Source: Rikenellaceae bacterium (GTDB lineage: Bacteria > Bacteroidota > Bacteroidia > Bacteroidales > Rikenellaceae). From it: a stretch of DNA of 64,000 nucleotides. Below the pieces are notes generated by a model, which saw only the letters and a list, made by a program, of their open reading frames with translations, was not told the DNA's origin and made no database searches. Position numbers and translations under genes: made by a program. The number at the start of each line of letters is the position of its first letter. Within the stretch, counting starts at the first letter, position 1. The DNA lies in NCBI GenBank assembly GCA_017442365.1, contig JAFRZW010000004.1:198519-262518 (forward strand). Direction: 5' to 3'. Below, piece by piece: positions 51,491 to 59,708 of the stretch.

Positions 51491-52480
51491 CTACTCCTCG
51501 TCGATCGAGATCAGTTCGTACTGCTTCGAGCCCAGACCGATCTTCTCGGCGTGGTCGATGATGTGAGTACCGTGGCGGGTCGTGATACGCTCCACCAGCG
51601 GACCGTTGTCGTTACCCTCCTCGGGAGTCATATTCATCACCATATCGACGCAAGCCTGATCCAACGCAACGGGGTCGAGCGACGCAACGATACCCATATC
51701 CTTAACCAACGGCTCGGCAGGGTGCGAGCTGCAATCGCAGTCAACCGACATATTGTTCATCACGTTGATGTAGAGGATACGCTCACCTTCACCGAAGTAG
51801 GCGTGAACCGACTCAGCAGCAACTGCCATCGACTCCAAGAAACCAATCTGATCGTCGGTGTAATCCCAGAACTTCGCGAGGTCGGTCGTGCGACCTGCCG
51901 AGTGGATATATACCTTACCGATGGTCGAAGCAACGCCAATCGACTGGTTCTTCAACACGCCACCGAAACCACCCATCGTGTGGCCCTTGAAGTGTGCGAG
52001 GTTGATCATAAAGTCGTAGTTGGCCAAGTGCGAGCCAACGATGTTGTACTTCATACGGGTAGTGTCCTTCACGGGCAGCTGAATCTCGCCCTCAGCGTCC
52101 ATAATATCGACGGGTGCGATGTCGCAAAAACCGTGATCCTTAGCCACCTGCATATGAGCCTCGGTCGTAAAACGGGGACCCTCGTAAGCGGTGTTGCACT
52201 CAACGATCGTACCATTCACCTTCTGTACCAGAGCGCCAATCAGTTCGGGTTTGAGGTAGTTTTTGCCACCCGGCTCACCGGTGCTGATCTTGACAGCCAC
52301 GCGACCCGTAGCCTCACGACCCAAAGCCTCATAAACCTTCACCAGACCCTCGGGCGAGATGTCGGTAGTCATATACACCTTAGGCAGAGCCGACTCCTCA
52401 GCCTTGGGTGCGGGGTTGCCACACGATGAGCAAGCGGTCGCTACGAAGAGCGCAGCCGCCAAAACGTTAAAAATTTTCAT
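51491..52480 (-). CDS. DUF362 lipoprotein
   Basis: 329 residues. The signal peptide ends in a lipobox-like ATACSSC, so it is probably lipid-anchored. The domain begins KVYMTTDISPEGLVKVYEAL. Conserved parts are ISTGEPGGKNYLKPELIGALV, NLAHFKGHTMGGFGGVLKNQSIG and the cysteine-containing VDCDCSSHPAEPLVKDMGIVASLDPVALDQACVDMV. DUF362 proteins sometimes carry 4Fe-4S ferredoxin domains; none is present here. Function unknown. It is divergent to the BlaI/BlaR1 pair and has its own promoter at 52543-52513. Confidence 0.87.
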   Translation of the reverse strand: MKIFNVLAAALFVATACSSCGNPAPKAEESALPKVYMTTDISPEGLVKVYEALGREATGRVAVKISTGEPGGKNYLKPELIGALVQKVNGTIVECNTAYEGPRFTTEAHMQVAKDHGFCDIAPVDIMDAEGEIQLPVKDTTRMKYNIVGSHLANYDFMINLAHFKGHTMGGFGGVLKNQSIGVASTIGKVYIHSAGRTTDLAKFWDYTDDQIGFLESMAVAAESVHAYFGEGERILYINVMNNMSVDCDCSSHPAEPLVKDMGIVASLDPVALDQACVDMVMNMTPEEGNDNGPLVERITTRHGTHIIDHAEKIGLGSKQYELISIDEE

Positions 52481-52512
52481 AAAAGTATGTTTTTTAATAT
52501 GTTTCGATACTA

Positions 52513-52543
52513 CAAAAGTAATTCAAATTCGCCGTTCTCACAA
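52513..52543 (-). promoter_or_regulatory. DUF362 promoter
   Basis: On the minus strand TTG (52543-52541), a 20 bp spacer, and TACTTTTG (52520-52513), 32 bp before the start. Confidence 0.6.
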
Positions 52544-52600
52544 CACTTCACCGACCCTACACTGAAATTTTATTGATAATTCTTTATTTTATTGGTTGAT

Positions 52601-52626
52601 TTAGTTGCATAACTAATTAAATAGTT
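52601..52626 (+). promoter_or_regulatory. Candidate BlaI operator
   Basis: Three alternating half-sites TAGTT (52602-52606), AACTA (52611-52615) and TAGTT (52622-52626) form two overlapping dyads, the first perfect as TTAGTT-GCAT-AACTAA. They span the -33 element and spacer of the blaI promoter, where a repressor would block transcription. BlaI dimers bind dyads with short half-sites; the exact sequence differs from the TACA/TGTA type known from staphylococci. Confidence 0.5.
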
Positions 52627-52635
52627 ATATATTTG
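52605..52635 (+). promoter_or_regulatory. blaI-blaR1 promoter
   Basis: TTG at 52605-52607, a 20 bp spacer, and TATATTTG at 52628-52635; the leader to the BlaI start is about 93 nt. Confidence 0.65.
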
Positions 52636-52734
52636 CACTAAGCAACGGAGGGATAACACGTACCGCCCGCCTGCCAAATTAGAGCACATAGTAGATAAAA
52701 CAGAGATAAACCGAGAGTTAAAACATTGAAAGTT

Positions 52735-53118
52735 ATGGCAAAGATCGTCAAAGACCGCCAGCCCGAACTCACCCGCGCCGAATTGGAGATTATGCAGGTG
52801 ATCTGGGACAAAGAGAAGGTATTGGTGCACGACATCTTATCGGAGATGACCGAGCCCAAACCCGCTTACAACACCGTTTCGACTGTGGTGCGTATCCTCG
52901 AAAAGAAGGGCTACGTCGGCCATAAAGCCTACGGCAAGACCCACGAGTACTACCCTCTCATCGAGCGCGAAGAGTACACCAATGGTTATATGAACGGCGT
53001 GCTGAACAACTTTTTCGGAGGTTCGGTGAGCCGAATGATCTCGTTCTTCACTCGCAACGAGAAGATCTCGATTGCTGAGGCCGACGAGATTCTTAAAATG
53101 CTGAAAGAGAACAAATAA
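52735..53118 (+). CDS. BlaI/MecI/CopY-family repressor
   Basis: 127 residues from ATG 52735; a TTG 9 bp earlier is less likely. The winged helix is clear: PELTRAELEIMQVIWDKEKVLVHDILSEM and PAYNTVSTVVRILEKKGYVGHKAYGKTHEYYPL, with a C-terminal dimerisation region (GGSVSRMISFFTRNEKIS). BlaI proteins repress their own operon and are cleaved when the BlaR1 sensor detects its signal, usually beta-lactams. The sensor gene follows 15 bp later. No beta-lactamase lies beside it; the nearest beta-lactamase-fold gene is at 1-656. Confidence 0.93.
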   Translation: MAKIVKDRQPELTRAELEIMQVIWDKEKVLVHDILSEMTEPKPAYNTVSTVVRILEKKGYVGHKAYGKTHEYYPLIEREEYTNGYMNGVLNNFFGGSVSRMISFFTRNEKISIAEADEILKMLKENK

Positions 53119-53133
53119 CAACCGCACGTAACG

Positions 53134-54579
53134 ATGAATCCGATTCTGCGATATGCACTCGAAATGGTGGCGTGTAGCGGAGTGTTTGCACTCCTCTATC
53201 GCACGCTTATTGCCGATCGGTTTTCGTTTCGCACGTGCCGTCGCTATCTGCTCGCAACAGTAACCCTCGCGCTGCTGATACCGCTCATCGAGCTGCCGTT
53301 GTTGCCACCTGCAACGAGTGCGACAGCAACCCCAGAGCAGGTGCAACGCTTGGAGTTCAAGACCATCACGGTCAATTACGACGAGGTGCAACCCTCCGAC
53401 CGCGACATCACACGACGTAATGGTCGCAATGCACTGATAGCTTGCGTCTATGCAGCATTAGCCGCAGTCATCGGCCTGCTCACTCGACAAGGCGTGAGCG
53501 ACCTGCGCGACCTGAAATTTCGCTCGAAGGTAACCCATCACGACGGATACGACATCGCCACAAGCGATCAGATCAAAGCTCCCTACTCGTTTTGGGGCAC
53601 GATCTACCTCGCACCCGACACGCCTGCCGAGGAGCGCGAAATGATCATCGCCCACGAACGTTCGCACATCGCCCATCGCCACTCGTTCGAGAAGCTCTAT
53701 ATGGGTGCTATTCGCACGGTGGTCTGGTTCAATCCATTCATCTGGTTAGCCGACCGCTGGTTAGCCGAGGTGCAGGAGTTCGAGGCCGACCGCGACGTGC
53801 TCGACGCGGGATACGATATGACGCTCTATCGTTCGTTGATATTTCGCCAGATCTTCGGTTATGCGCCCGACGTGCAGAATGGCTTCTACTCGCTCACGCG
53901 CCGTCGTTTCGAGATGATGACCGCCCCCTGCCGCAAAAGGGGTGAGTGGTGGCGAATGGGCTTAGTCGGAGTGGCAACGCTGGCAATGGTGGCAGCTTGC
54001 GGATTGAGCCGACGCGAGGTGAGCGGAACGATCATTCACCCGTCGCAAAACATCGCCAACGAGGCGGTCATTCCCTCATCGAATGTGGTTTCGGTGGGCG
54101 TGGCGGCTGATCACAACGGGATCTATTACCTGCCTCGCAACCCGCGCCGAACCTACCGCTTGGAGGGCAACGAGATATATGTTTCGACGCTGCTGGGATT
54201 CGAACGCAAGGTATCGTCGCGCAGCTATCGCCACGTGGAGCGACCGCTCTACTACATCGACGGTCGTCGCGTAAGTGCCGAACAGTTCCGCAACCGCCCC
54301 ACATTCTTAACCGAGTCGATGAACGTCTATACGGGCGAGGAGGCTGTGGCACGTTTTGGAGAGGAGGCTCGACGTGGCGTGTGGGCCGTAACCTTGCGAC
54401 CCGATTCGCGCTGTCCCGCACTGCTGCTCGAAGGTCGTTGGGTGAGCCTGCGACAGAATCTCGACGCGGTCGATCGTGCCGTACGAGTGATCACACTCTC
54501 GGCCGAGGAGGCTCGCGCGAAGTATGGCGAGGGTTACCCTCACGGGGTGATCGAGGCGTGGGACGTAATTGAGAAATAG
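53134..54579 (+). CDS. BlaR1-like M56 membrane peptidase
   Basis: 481 residues. Several N-terminal membrane segments lead to an M56 zinc protease domain with the HExxH motif HERSH at His174-His178 and the following ADRWLAEVQEFEADRDVLD, where EAD supplies the third ligand. One more membrane segment follows (WRMGLVGVATLAMVAACGL). The C-terminal about 170 residues do not show the penicillin-binding SxxK sensor of staphylococcal BlaR1, so the inducer is probably not a beta-lactam bound in the classical way. It would cleave BlaI on activation. Paired with the upstream repressor. Confidence 0.88.
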   Translation: MNPILRYALEMVACSGVFALLYRTLIADRFSFRTCRRYLLATVTLALLIPLIELPLLPPATSATATPEQVQRLEFKTITVNYDEVQPSDRDITRRNGRNALIACVYAALAAVIGLLTRQGVSDLRDLKFRSKVTHHDGYDIATSDQIKAPYSFWGTIYLAPDTPAEEREMIIAHERSHIAHRHSFEKLYMGAIRTVVWFNPFIWLADRWLAEVQEFEADRDVLDAGYDMTLYRSLIFRQIFGYAPDVQNGFYSLTRRRFEMMTAPCRKRGEWWRMGLVGVATLAMVAACGLSRREVSGTIIHPSQNIANEAVIPSSNVVSVGVAADHNGIYYLPRNPRRTYRLEGNEIYVSTLLGFERKVSSRSYRHVERPLYYIDGRRVSAEQFRNRPTFLTESMNVYTGEEAVARFGEEARRGVWAVTLRPDSRCPALLLEGRWVSLRQNLDAVDRAVRVITLSAEEARAKYGEGYPHGVIEAWDVIEK

Positions 54580-54753
54580 TAGATAAAAACGAAATATTGC
54601 CTATGAAACATTGCCTAAATGATCTTACGAGTAGTTAAGGCTAAGAGCCGCACTGCTCACCGCGAGGATCGGCAACGCCTCGCACCCCAAAATAACGAAC
54701 CCTAAATCAGTTCGAAAAACACCATTTATTGCACCAAAAGATTGCCACATACA

Positions 54754-54796
54754 TCGCGCTGCGCGGACTTCGGTCGGTGCAGCGCGAGTTGTTTTC
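54754..54796 (+). terminator. Hairpin with UUCG loop after blaR1
   Basis: TCGCGCTGC at 54754-54762 pairs with GCAGCGCGA at 54779-54787; an inner GAC-TTCG-GTC forms a UUCG tetraloop. The T tract (GTTGTTTT) is weak. The rest of the 309-nt gap between 54579 and 54888 shows no gene. Confidence 0.5.
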
Positions 54797-54833
54797 GAGC
54801 GAGCGAACAATGAATAAAAGCACTGCCACAGAG

Positions 54834-54863
54834 TTGTTGGTTGCCCATTTTTTGCTACCTTTG
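54834..54863 (+). promoter_or_regulatory. Promoter of the metal permease gene
   Basis: TTG at 54834-54836, a 19 bp spacer, TACCTTTG at 54856-54863, 24 bp before the start codon. Confidence 0.65.
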
Positions 54864-54887
54864 TAGTAACCAAATTTGCGAAAAACA

Positions 54888-56126
54888 ATGAGAGAGATTT
54901 TTGAATTGGTGAATCAAATGTCGCCATATCTGTTGCTCGGATTTCTGTTGGCAGGCATTATGCACGCATTTGTGCCACAAACCATATATCGTCGCTACTT
55001 GGGTGGCGATTCGTTCCGTTCGGTGCTCTACGCGACCCTGCTCGGAATACCACTCCCACTATGTTCGTGCGGTGTGATTCCAACAGCGATGTCGTTACGT
55101 CGTGAGGGCGCATCGCGCGGTGCAACGGTTGCCTTTTTGATAGCAACCCCACAGACGGGCGTCGATTCGATCATTGCAACCTATTCGTTGATGGGACTGC
55201 CATTTGCGATTTTGCGTCCGATAGCAGCATTGGTAACCGCCATCGTAGGAGGTCAGGCTGCAAACCTTTTCGGCAAGGATCGTGGCGATGAGCAGAACGC
55301 TCAAAAACGTTATGCAACTGCCGATTCGCGCCCGCGCAGTTTCATCGCTCGCGTGGGTGCAGCACTGAAATATGCCTACGTCGATATGATGCAGGATATC
55401 GGCAAATGGCTGGTTATCGGGCTGTTGGTCGCAGGAGCAATTACGGTCTTCGTGCCCGATGAGTTCTTTGCACACTTTGCCGACAACTCGCTACTGAGTA
55501 TGTTGCTGGTGCTGGTGTGCGCCATCCCGATGTACCTCTGCGCAACGGGTTCGATTCCGATTGCGGTGGCGCTAATGCTCAAAGGTTTGTCGCCAGGTAC
55601 TGCGTTGGTGTTGCTGATGGCGGGTCCTGCGGCTAATGTGGCGTCGATTTTGGTCATCAATAAGGTGATGGGACGTCGCACGTTGGCGATCTATTTGGCG
55701 TCGATTATTGGCGGTGCGATGGCGTTCGGCTTGGGTATCGACTATCTGCTGCCGCGCGAGTGGTTCACCGCACCGATCGAGGCGATCACAGCGTGTCATC
55801 ACACGGCTCCGTCGTACTTCAATCTGACCTGCACGATCCTACTCACAGCTCTGCTGCTCATTGCTTTGGCTCGCCGCTACTTTGGCAAGAAGGAGCATTG
55901 CGAGGGGGAGTGCGAGTGTCAAGTTGCACCCACAACGACGGTGATACGTATCGAGGGAATGCGTTGCAACCATTGCCGTGCCAATGTCGAGAAGGCGATT
56001 GCAGCTATCGAAGGCGTGGAGTCGGTGAGTGTCGATCTGGCGTCAGGCGAGGCAACCATAACGGGCGCGCCTTCGATCGAGGCGGTCAAGAAAGCCGTTA
56101 CGAGTTTAGGTTTCAAGGTTGAGTAA
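54888..56126 (+). CDS. SO_0444-type Cu/Zn permease with C-terminal HMA domain
   Basis: 412 residues from ATG 54888; an in-frame TTG 12 bp earlier is less likely. About eight membrane segments carry the permease signature GIPLPLCSCGVIPTAMSLRREGASRGA, followed later by a second copy-like MYLCATGSIPIAVAL. After a cysteine-rich linker (HCEGECECQ) comes a heavy-metal-associated domain with the metal-binding MRCNHC (GMxCxxC) of about 65 residues. Related permeases export copper or zinc, or take part in arsenic handling (YraQ/ArsP). The fused HMA domain may deliver metal to the channel. It is monocistronic with its own promoter and terminator. Confidence 0.9.
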   Translation: MREIFELVNQMSPYLLLGFLLAGIMHAFVPQTIYRRYLGGDSFRSVLYATLLGIPLPLCSCGVIPTAMSLRREGASRGATVAFLIATPQTGVDSIIATYSLMGLPFAILRPIAALVTAIVGGQAANLFGKDRGDEQNAQKRYATADSRPRSFIARVGAALKYAYVDMMQDIGKWLVIGLLVAGAITVFVPDEFFAHFADNSLLSMLLVLVCAIPMYLCATGSIPIAVALMLKGLSPGTALVLLMAGPAANVASILVINKVMGRRTLAIYLASIIGGAMAFGLGIDYLLPREWFTAPIEAITACHHTAPSYFNLTCTILLTALLLIALARRYFGKKEHCEGECECQVAPTTTVIRIEGMRCNHCRANVEKAIAAIEGVESVSVDLASGEATITGAPSIEAVKKAVTSLGFKVE

Positions 56127-56133
56127 CCCAAAT

Positions 56134-56170
56134 AAAAAAATAGGCACCGGAAAACGCGGTGCCTATTTTT
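56134..56170. terminator. Bidirectional terminator
   Basis: TAGGCACCG at 56141-56149 pairs with CGGTGCCTA at 56157-56165 between an A tract and a T tract, serving the permease and the alkaline phosphatase. Confidence 0.85.
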
Positions 56171-56187
56171 ATCTTACATTACAACTC

Positions 56188-57303
56188 TTACAATCCGAGC
56201 AGAGAGCCAATACGACGACTGAGTTCGGTGTTGTCCATAATGCCCGCAAACTCCTTGGCACACGCACCATAGAACAATGCAGGGATCATCGTTGCCGAAT
56301 GGCTCGTCGTGCCATAGCGATACTCAACACCACTCTCCGAAAGTGTGAAGTCGGTCTTCGACGAGGGCAGCGACAGACCGCCCGTCTCGTGATCGGCACA
56401 CACAACAACCAACGTACCCTCGTGCTTGTCGGCATAGTCGAACGCGATGCCCACAACCTCGTCGAAATCCTTCATCTCGGCATAGATCTGCTTGGCGTCG
56501 TTGTTATGACCCGCAAAGTCGATCAACGAGCCCTCGACCATCATAAAGAATCCGCACTTCTCCTTAGCGCAGTTTGCTGTCAATATTTCGAGTGCCTTAG
56601 ACGTTGCTTGGGGCAGATAATCGCCACGCTCCGCCTCGGTCGCCATCGGCATATGTCCATCGGCAAACAGACCCACGACACGACCTTCGTGGATATCCTT
56701 CACCTCGTCCATCGTATTCACGACCTTATAGCCAGCAGCTTCGAGTTCAGGAATGAGGTTGCGACCGTCCTTGCGTGCCGCAAAATCCTTACGACCACCC
56801 GCAAATGCAACATCGATACCCGATGTGAGGAACTGAACTGCAATATCCTCGTAGCGTGAGCGATCGTCCGTATGAGCATAGAATGCAGCGGGAGTTGCGT
56901 GAGTCAGATAGCAGGTAACAACCTCGGCCGTCTGCATACCGCGACGCTCGGCACGAGTGATGAGCGAGATCAGCGTATCGCCCTCGATCGTTACACCGAG
57001 ATAGTGGTTGCCGGTCTTCGTACCCGTTGCCAGAGCCGTACCCGCAGCTGCCGAATCGGTTACACGATTATTGGCCGAGTAGGTCTTAATGAGTGCCGCC
57101 GCCTGAGCGCGATCCATATTGATAGGCTGATATCTCTCTTCGAGCATTAGTGCCGAGATGTGAGCCACGCCCATACCGTCGCCAATGAGCATAATGACAT
57201 TTTTGACTTCGGGCTGCGATTTTTTCTTGCGAGCATTGGCCTCGATCGGAGCGACAACTATAGCCGCCGCGAGCGCCAAGATGAATAAAATTGTGCGTTT
57301 CAT
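56188..57303 (-). CDS. Alkaline phosphatase (PhoA superfamily)
   Basis: 371 residues with a signal peptide (RTILFILALAAAIVVAPIEA-NA). Metal-binding and catalytic sites are visible: NVIMLIGDGMGVAH, the nucleophile Ser84 in RVTDSAAAGTALATG, THATPAAFYAHTDDR, SLIDFAGHNNDAKQI and VVCADHETGG. It is shorter than E. coli PhoA (about 470) but has all the metal ligands I can trace. A periplasmic phosphomonoesterase is expected. On minus a TAACTTTG box precedes it. It is divergent to rfbD and convergent with the metal permease gene. Confidence 0.95.
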   Translation of the reverse strand: MKRTILFILALAAAIVVAPIEANARKKKSQPEVKNVIMLIGDGMGVAHISALMLEERYQPINMDRAQAAALIKTYSANNRVTDSAAAGTALATGTKTGNHYLGVTIEGDTLISLITRAERRGMQTAEVVTCYLTHATPAAFYAHTDDRSRYEDIAVQFLTSGIDVAFAGGRKDFAARKDGRNLIPELEAAGYKVVNTMDEVKDIHEGRVVGLFADGHMPMATEAERGDYLPQATSKALEILTANCAKEKCGFFMMVEGSLIDFAGHNNDAKQIYAEMKDFDEVVGIAFDYADKHEGTLVVVCADHETGGLSLPSSKTDFTLSESGVEYRYGTTSHSATMIPALFYGACAKEFAGIMDNTELSRRIGSLLGL

Positions 57304-57325
57304 TGAAAAAATTTATTTAGTCAGG

Positions 57326-57333
57326 CAAAGTTA
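57326..57333 (-). promoter_or_regulatory. Alkaline phosphatase promoter box
   Basis: The minus strand reads TAACTTTG, 22 bp before the start codon at 57303. No Pho-box-like repeat was recognised. Confidence 0.45.
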
Positions 57334-57385
57334 GCGCGAAAAATGGGAAAATTTGTTACTTTTACAAAAAAATTAACAGCATTTT

Positions 57386-58261
57386 ATGCGAATTGTAATA
57401 TTGGGAGCCAACGGACAACTTGGGCGAGAATTGCAGCGTGCAGTTCCGCACGAATGGAGTGTCAAAGCCATCGCGTCGAGCGATTGCGACCTGACAAACC
57501 ACAAGGCGATTGAGCGATTAATCAGCGAGATTGCGCCCGACGCTGTGGTCAATTGTGCCGCCTATACCGCTGTCGATCAAGCCGAAACGGAGCGCGAAAC
57601 GGCCGATGCGGTGAATTGGCTCGCTGTCGAGAATTTGGCTCACGTGGCTGCCACGGCGGGTGCTGTGCTGGTGCATATTTCGACCGATTACGTTTTCGGC
57701 GGAGAGAGCCGCGCGCCCTACCGCGAGAGCGATCCGACCGCACCGATTAACCACTACGGAGCAGGCAAATTGCGAGGCGAGCAGGCGATTGCCGAGAGCG
57801 GTTGTCGTGGCGTGGTTATTCGCACGCAATGGCTCTATTCGCCCTATGGCAAGAACTTCGTAAAGACGATGTTGCGCCTTGCCACACAGCAGCGCGAGGT
57901 GCGTGTGGTGGCTGACCAACGCGGTTGCCCGACAGCGGCTGACGACTTGGCTGAGACGATCGTGGCGATACTGCCAGCGGTGGTTGCCGACAACACGCTG
58001 CGAGGCGAGGTCTTCCACTTTGCATCGAGGGGCGAAGCGACGTGGTGCGAATTTGCCGAGGAGATTTTCCGCGTAGCCGAGTGCGATTGTCGCGCTGTGG
58101 CGATCACCACCAATGACTACCCCACCGCTGCTCGACGCCCGCGAAATTCAGTGCTCAACTGTTCGAAGATATGTGAGCGCTTTGGCGTGGAGCAACCCGA
58201 TTGGCGCGAGAGCCTGCGACGAAATATCGAACGTATCAAGAAAAACGATAACCCGCTATGA
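57386..58261 (+). CDS. rfbD: dTDP-4-dehydrorhamnose reductase
   Basis: 291 residues of the RmlD family. GANGQLGRELQRA is the Rossmann glycine motif, VVNCAAYTAVDQAETE and HISTDYVFGG are conserved cofactor and substrate blocks, and NHYGAGKLRGEQA holds the catalytic Tyr-x3-Lys (YGAGK). It makes the last step of dTDP-L-rhamnose synthesis with NADPH. rfbA, rfbB and rfbC are not adjacent, so they must be elsewhere. It shares a 4-bp overlap (ATGA) with ung. Whether rhamnose goes into the polysaccharide of the 10-28 kb locus is not known. Confidence 0.95.
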   Translation: MRIVILGANGQLGRELQRAVPHEWSVKAIASSDCDLTNHKAIERLISEIAPDAVVNCAAYTAVDQAETERETADAVNWLAVENLAHVAATAGAVLVHISTDYVFGGESRAPYRESDPTAPINHYGAGKLRGEQAIAESGCRGVVIRTQWLYSPYGKNFVKTMLRLATQQREVRVVADQRGCPTAADDLAETIVAILPAVVADNTLRGEVFHFASRGEATWCEFAEEIFRVAECDCRAVAITTNDYPTAARRPRNSVLNCSKICERFGVEQPDWRESLRRNIERIKKNDNPL

Positions 58262-58920
58262 ATGTGAAGATTGCCGAGGATTGGAAGACACTGCTGGCCG
58301 ACGAGTTCGAGAAACCCTATTTTGCCGAGTTGGTCGGTTTTGTGCGCGAGGAATACGGCTCGCGGCAGATCTTTCCGCGCGGAGGGAATATCTTTCGTGC
58401 TTTCGACAAGTGCCCCTTCGACAAGTTGAAGGTTGTGATTATCGGACAAGACCCCTATCACGGTGAGGGTCAGGCGAATGGATTGTGTTTCTCGGTCAAT
58501 GACGGAGTGCAGTTTCCTCCCTCGTTGCGCAATATCTTTCAGGAGGTCGAGAGCGATACGGGTGCGCCCGTACCCACAAGTGGCAACCTCGACCGTTGGG
58601 CCGAACAGGGCGTTCTGTTGCTCAACTCGGTGCTGACCGTGCGCGCTCACGAGGCCGCCTCGCACGCAGGTCGCGGTTGGGAGCAATTTACCGACGCTGT
58701 GGTGCGTGAGATCGCCGCTCGACGCGAGGGTGTGGTCTATATGCTTTGGGGTAGCTATGCGCAACGTAAGGGTGCGATTGCCGACCCTGCACGCAACTGC
58801 ATTTTGAAAGCGGTGCACCCCTCGCCATTGTCGGCCTATCGAGGATTCTTCGGTTGTCGCCACTTCTCACGAGCCAACGATTATCTCGTCGCCCACGGCA
58901 AGGAACCGATTGTGTGGTAA
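58258..58920 (+). CDS. ung: Uracil-DNA glycosylase
   Basis: 220 residues, family 1 UDG. The catalytic water-activating loop GQDPYHG is at residues 63-69 (Asp65), and the minor-groove loop HPSPLSAYRGFFGCRHFS lies near the C terminus. It removes uracil from DNA in base excision repair. The gene overlaps rfbD by 4 bp. Normal length and no oddities. A strong terminator follows. Confidence 0.97.
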   Translation: MNVKIAEDWKTLLADEFEKPYFAELVGFVREEYGSRQIFPRGGNIFRAFDKCPFDKLKVVIIGQDPYHGEGQANGLCFSVNDGVQFPPSLRNIFQEVESDTGAPVPTSGNLDRWAEQGVLLLNSVLTVRAHEAASHAGRGWEQFTDAVVREIAARREGVVYMLWGSYAQRKGAIADPARNCILKAVHPSPLSAYRGFFGCRHFSRANDYLVAHGKEPIVW

Positions 58921-58936
58921 GCGTTTTGAAGAGCAA

Positions 58937-58968
58937 GAGCCGCCCCAAAGGGGGCGGCTCTTTCGTTT
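58937..58968. terminator. Terminator after ung, shared with minus-strand operon
   Basis: GAGCCGCCCC (58937-58946) pairs with GGGGCGGCTC (58951-58960), loop AAAG, then TTTCGTTT. It also faces the end of the ABC operon at 58973. Confidence 0.8.
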
Positions 58969-58972
58969 AAGA

Positions 58973-59338
58973 CTATAATTTGGGACTATAATATACTAAT
59001 GTAGTATCGGCCAAAACCAAAGTAGTCGTGTCGGCATAGCTAAACGGGATCGCCTCCATTTCGTAGTTAAATGTGAGCGTGTCGCCATCGACACTCAGAT
59101 CATTGATGCTCATCGAGCGATCAATCTCAAAGACCTTGTGTTTGAGATAGCCCGTCGTATCGGTGAGTGAGGACAAGGTGTTATGTGGCATCTTATAGAC
59201 CCGCACCGCCTCCATCTGCTCACTGCCGAGCAACTTGTGGAATGGAGCAACGGTACGATAACCAATCCACCACTCCGTGCTCCAAACGACTGCCAAAATG
59301 ACGACGAAAAGAATCAAAAGTTTATTGCTTGTTTTCAT
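58973..59338 (-). CDS. Small membrane-anchored protein, last gene of ABC operon
   Basis: 121 residues from ATG 59338, overlapping the GntR stop by 17 bp. One N-terminal membrane segment (KLLILFVVILAVVWSTEWWIGY) is followed by a beta-rich tail with many threonines (ADTTTLVLADTTLVYYSPKL). No named family is recognised. The tail would lie outside the cytoplasm. As the last gene after ATPase, permease and regulator it may help sense or assist the transporter; this is inferred from position. Confidence 0.75.
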   Translation of the reverse strand: MKTSNKLLILFVVILAVVWSTEWWIGYRTVAPFHKLLGSEQMEAVRVYKMPHNTLSSLTDTTGYLKHKVFEIDRSMSINDLSVDGDTLTFNYEMEAIPFSYADTTTLVLADTTLVYYSPKL

Positions 59339-59696
59339 TTTCCTGATAATTTTTGTAGAGTGAAACAAATTCCTCGGCTGTGATACCAACGCGTTGCATC
59401 GAACGGAATATGCTCGGCAGCTGCTCACGCTCGAAACGCTCACGGAGAAGTGTCGCTGCACGCTCACGCGCACCCACGCTCACAAAGTAACCAATGCCGC
59501 GACGATTGTAGATCAGTTGCTCGTCGGTGGCGCGTTCGTAGGCTCGCATTACGGTATTGGGATTGACCGCCAACGTAGCACCCAACTCTCGCACCGAGGC
59601 TACACGCTCCTCCTCGCACCACTCGCCGTCGGCAATGTGAGTCAGCAGCAGTTCGTAGATTTGTGCCCAAATGGGCTGTGTATTATCGAATTGCAT
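59322..59696 (-). CDS. GntR-family regulator, YtrA type
   Basis: 124 residues. The winged HTH domain is N-terminal: PIWAQIYELLLTHIADGEW, RVASVRELGATLAVNPNTVMRAYERA and QLIYNRRGIGYFVS. Only a short helical C-terminal tail (about 45 residues) remains, as in the YtrA subgroup, which lacks a large ligand domain and usually represses its own ABC operon. It is third in the minus-strand transcript. A 24-bp palindrome at the operon promoter is its likely target. Confidence 0.92.
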   Translation of the reverse strand: MQFDNTQPIWAQIYELLLTHIADGEWCEEERVASVRELGATLAVNPNTVMRAYERATDEQLIYNRRGIGYFVSVGARERAATLLRERFEREQLPSIFRSMQRVGITAEEFVSLYKNYQENENKQ

Positions 59697-59708
59697 AGTT
59701 TGTCGGAT

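Noticed and set aside
53134..54579. Classical beta-lactam sensor BlaR1
   Set aside because: The M56 protease part is present, but I see no penicillin-binding SxxK domain in the C-terminal region, so the signal is left open.
54625..54927. Minus-strand frame of 100 codons in the gap before the metal permease
   Set aside because: It crosses the promoter and start of the permease gene, covers the hairpin at 54754-54796 and has no recognisable domain.
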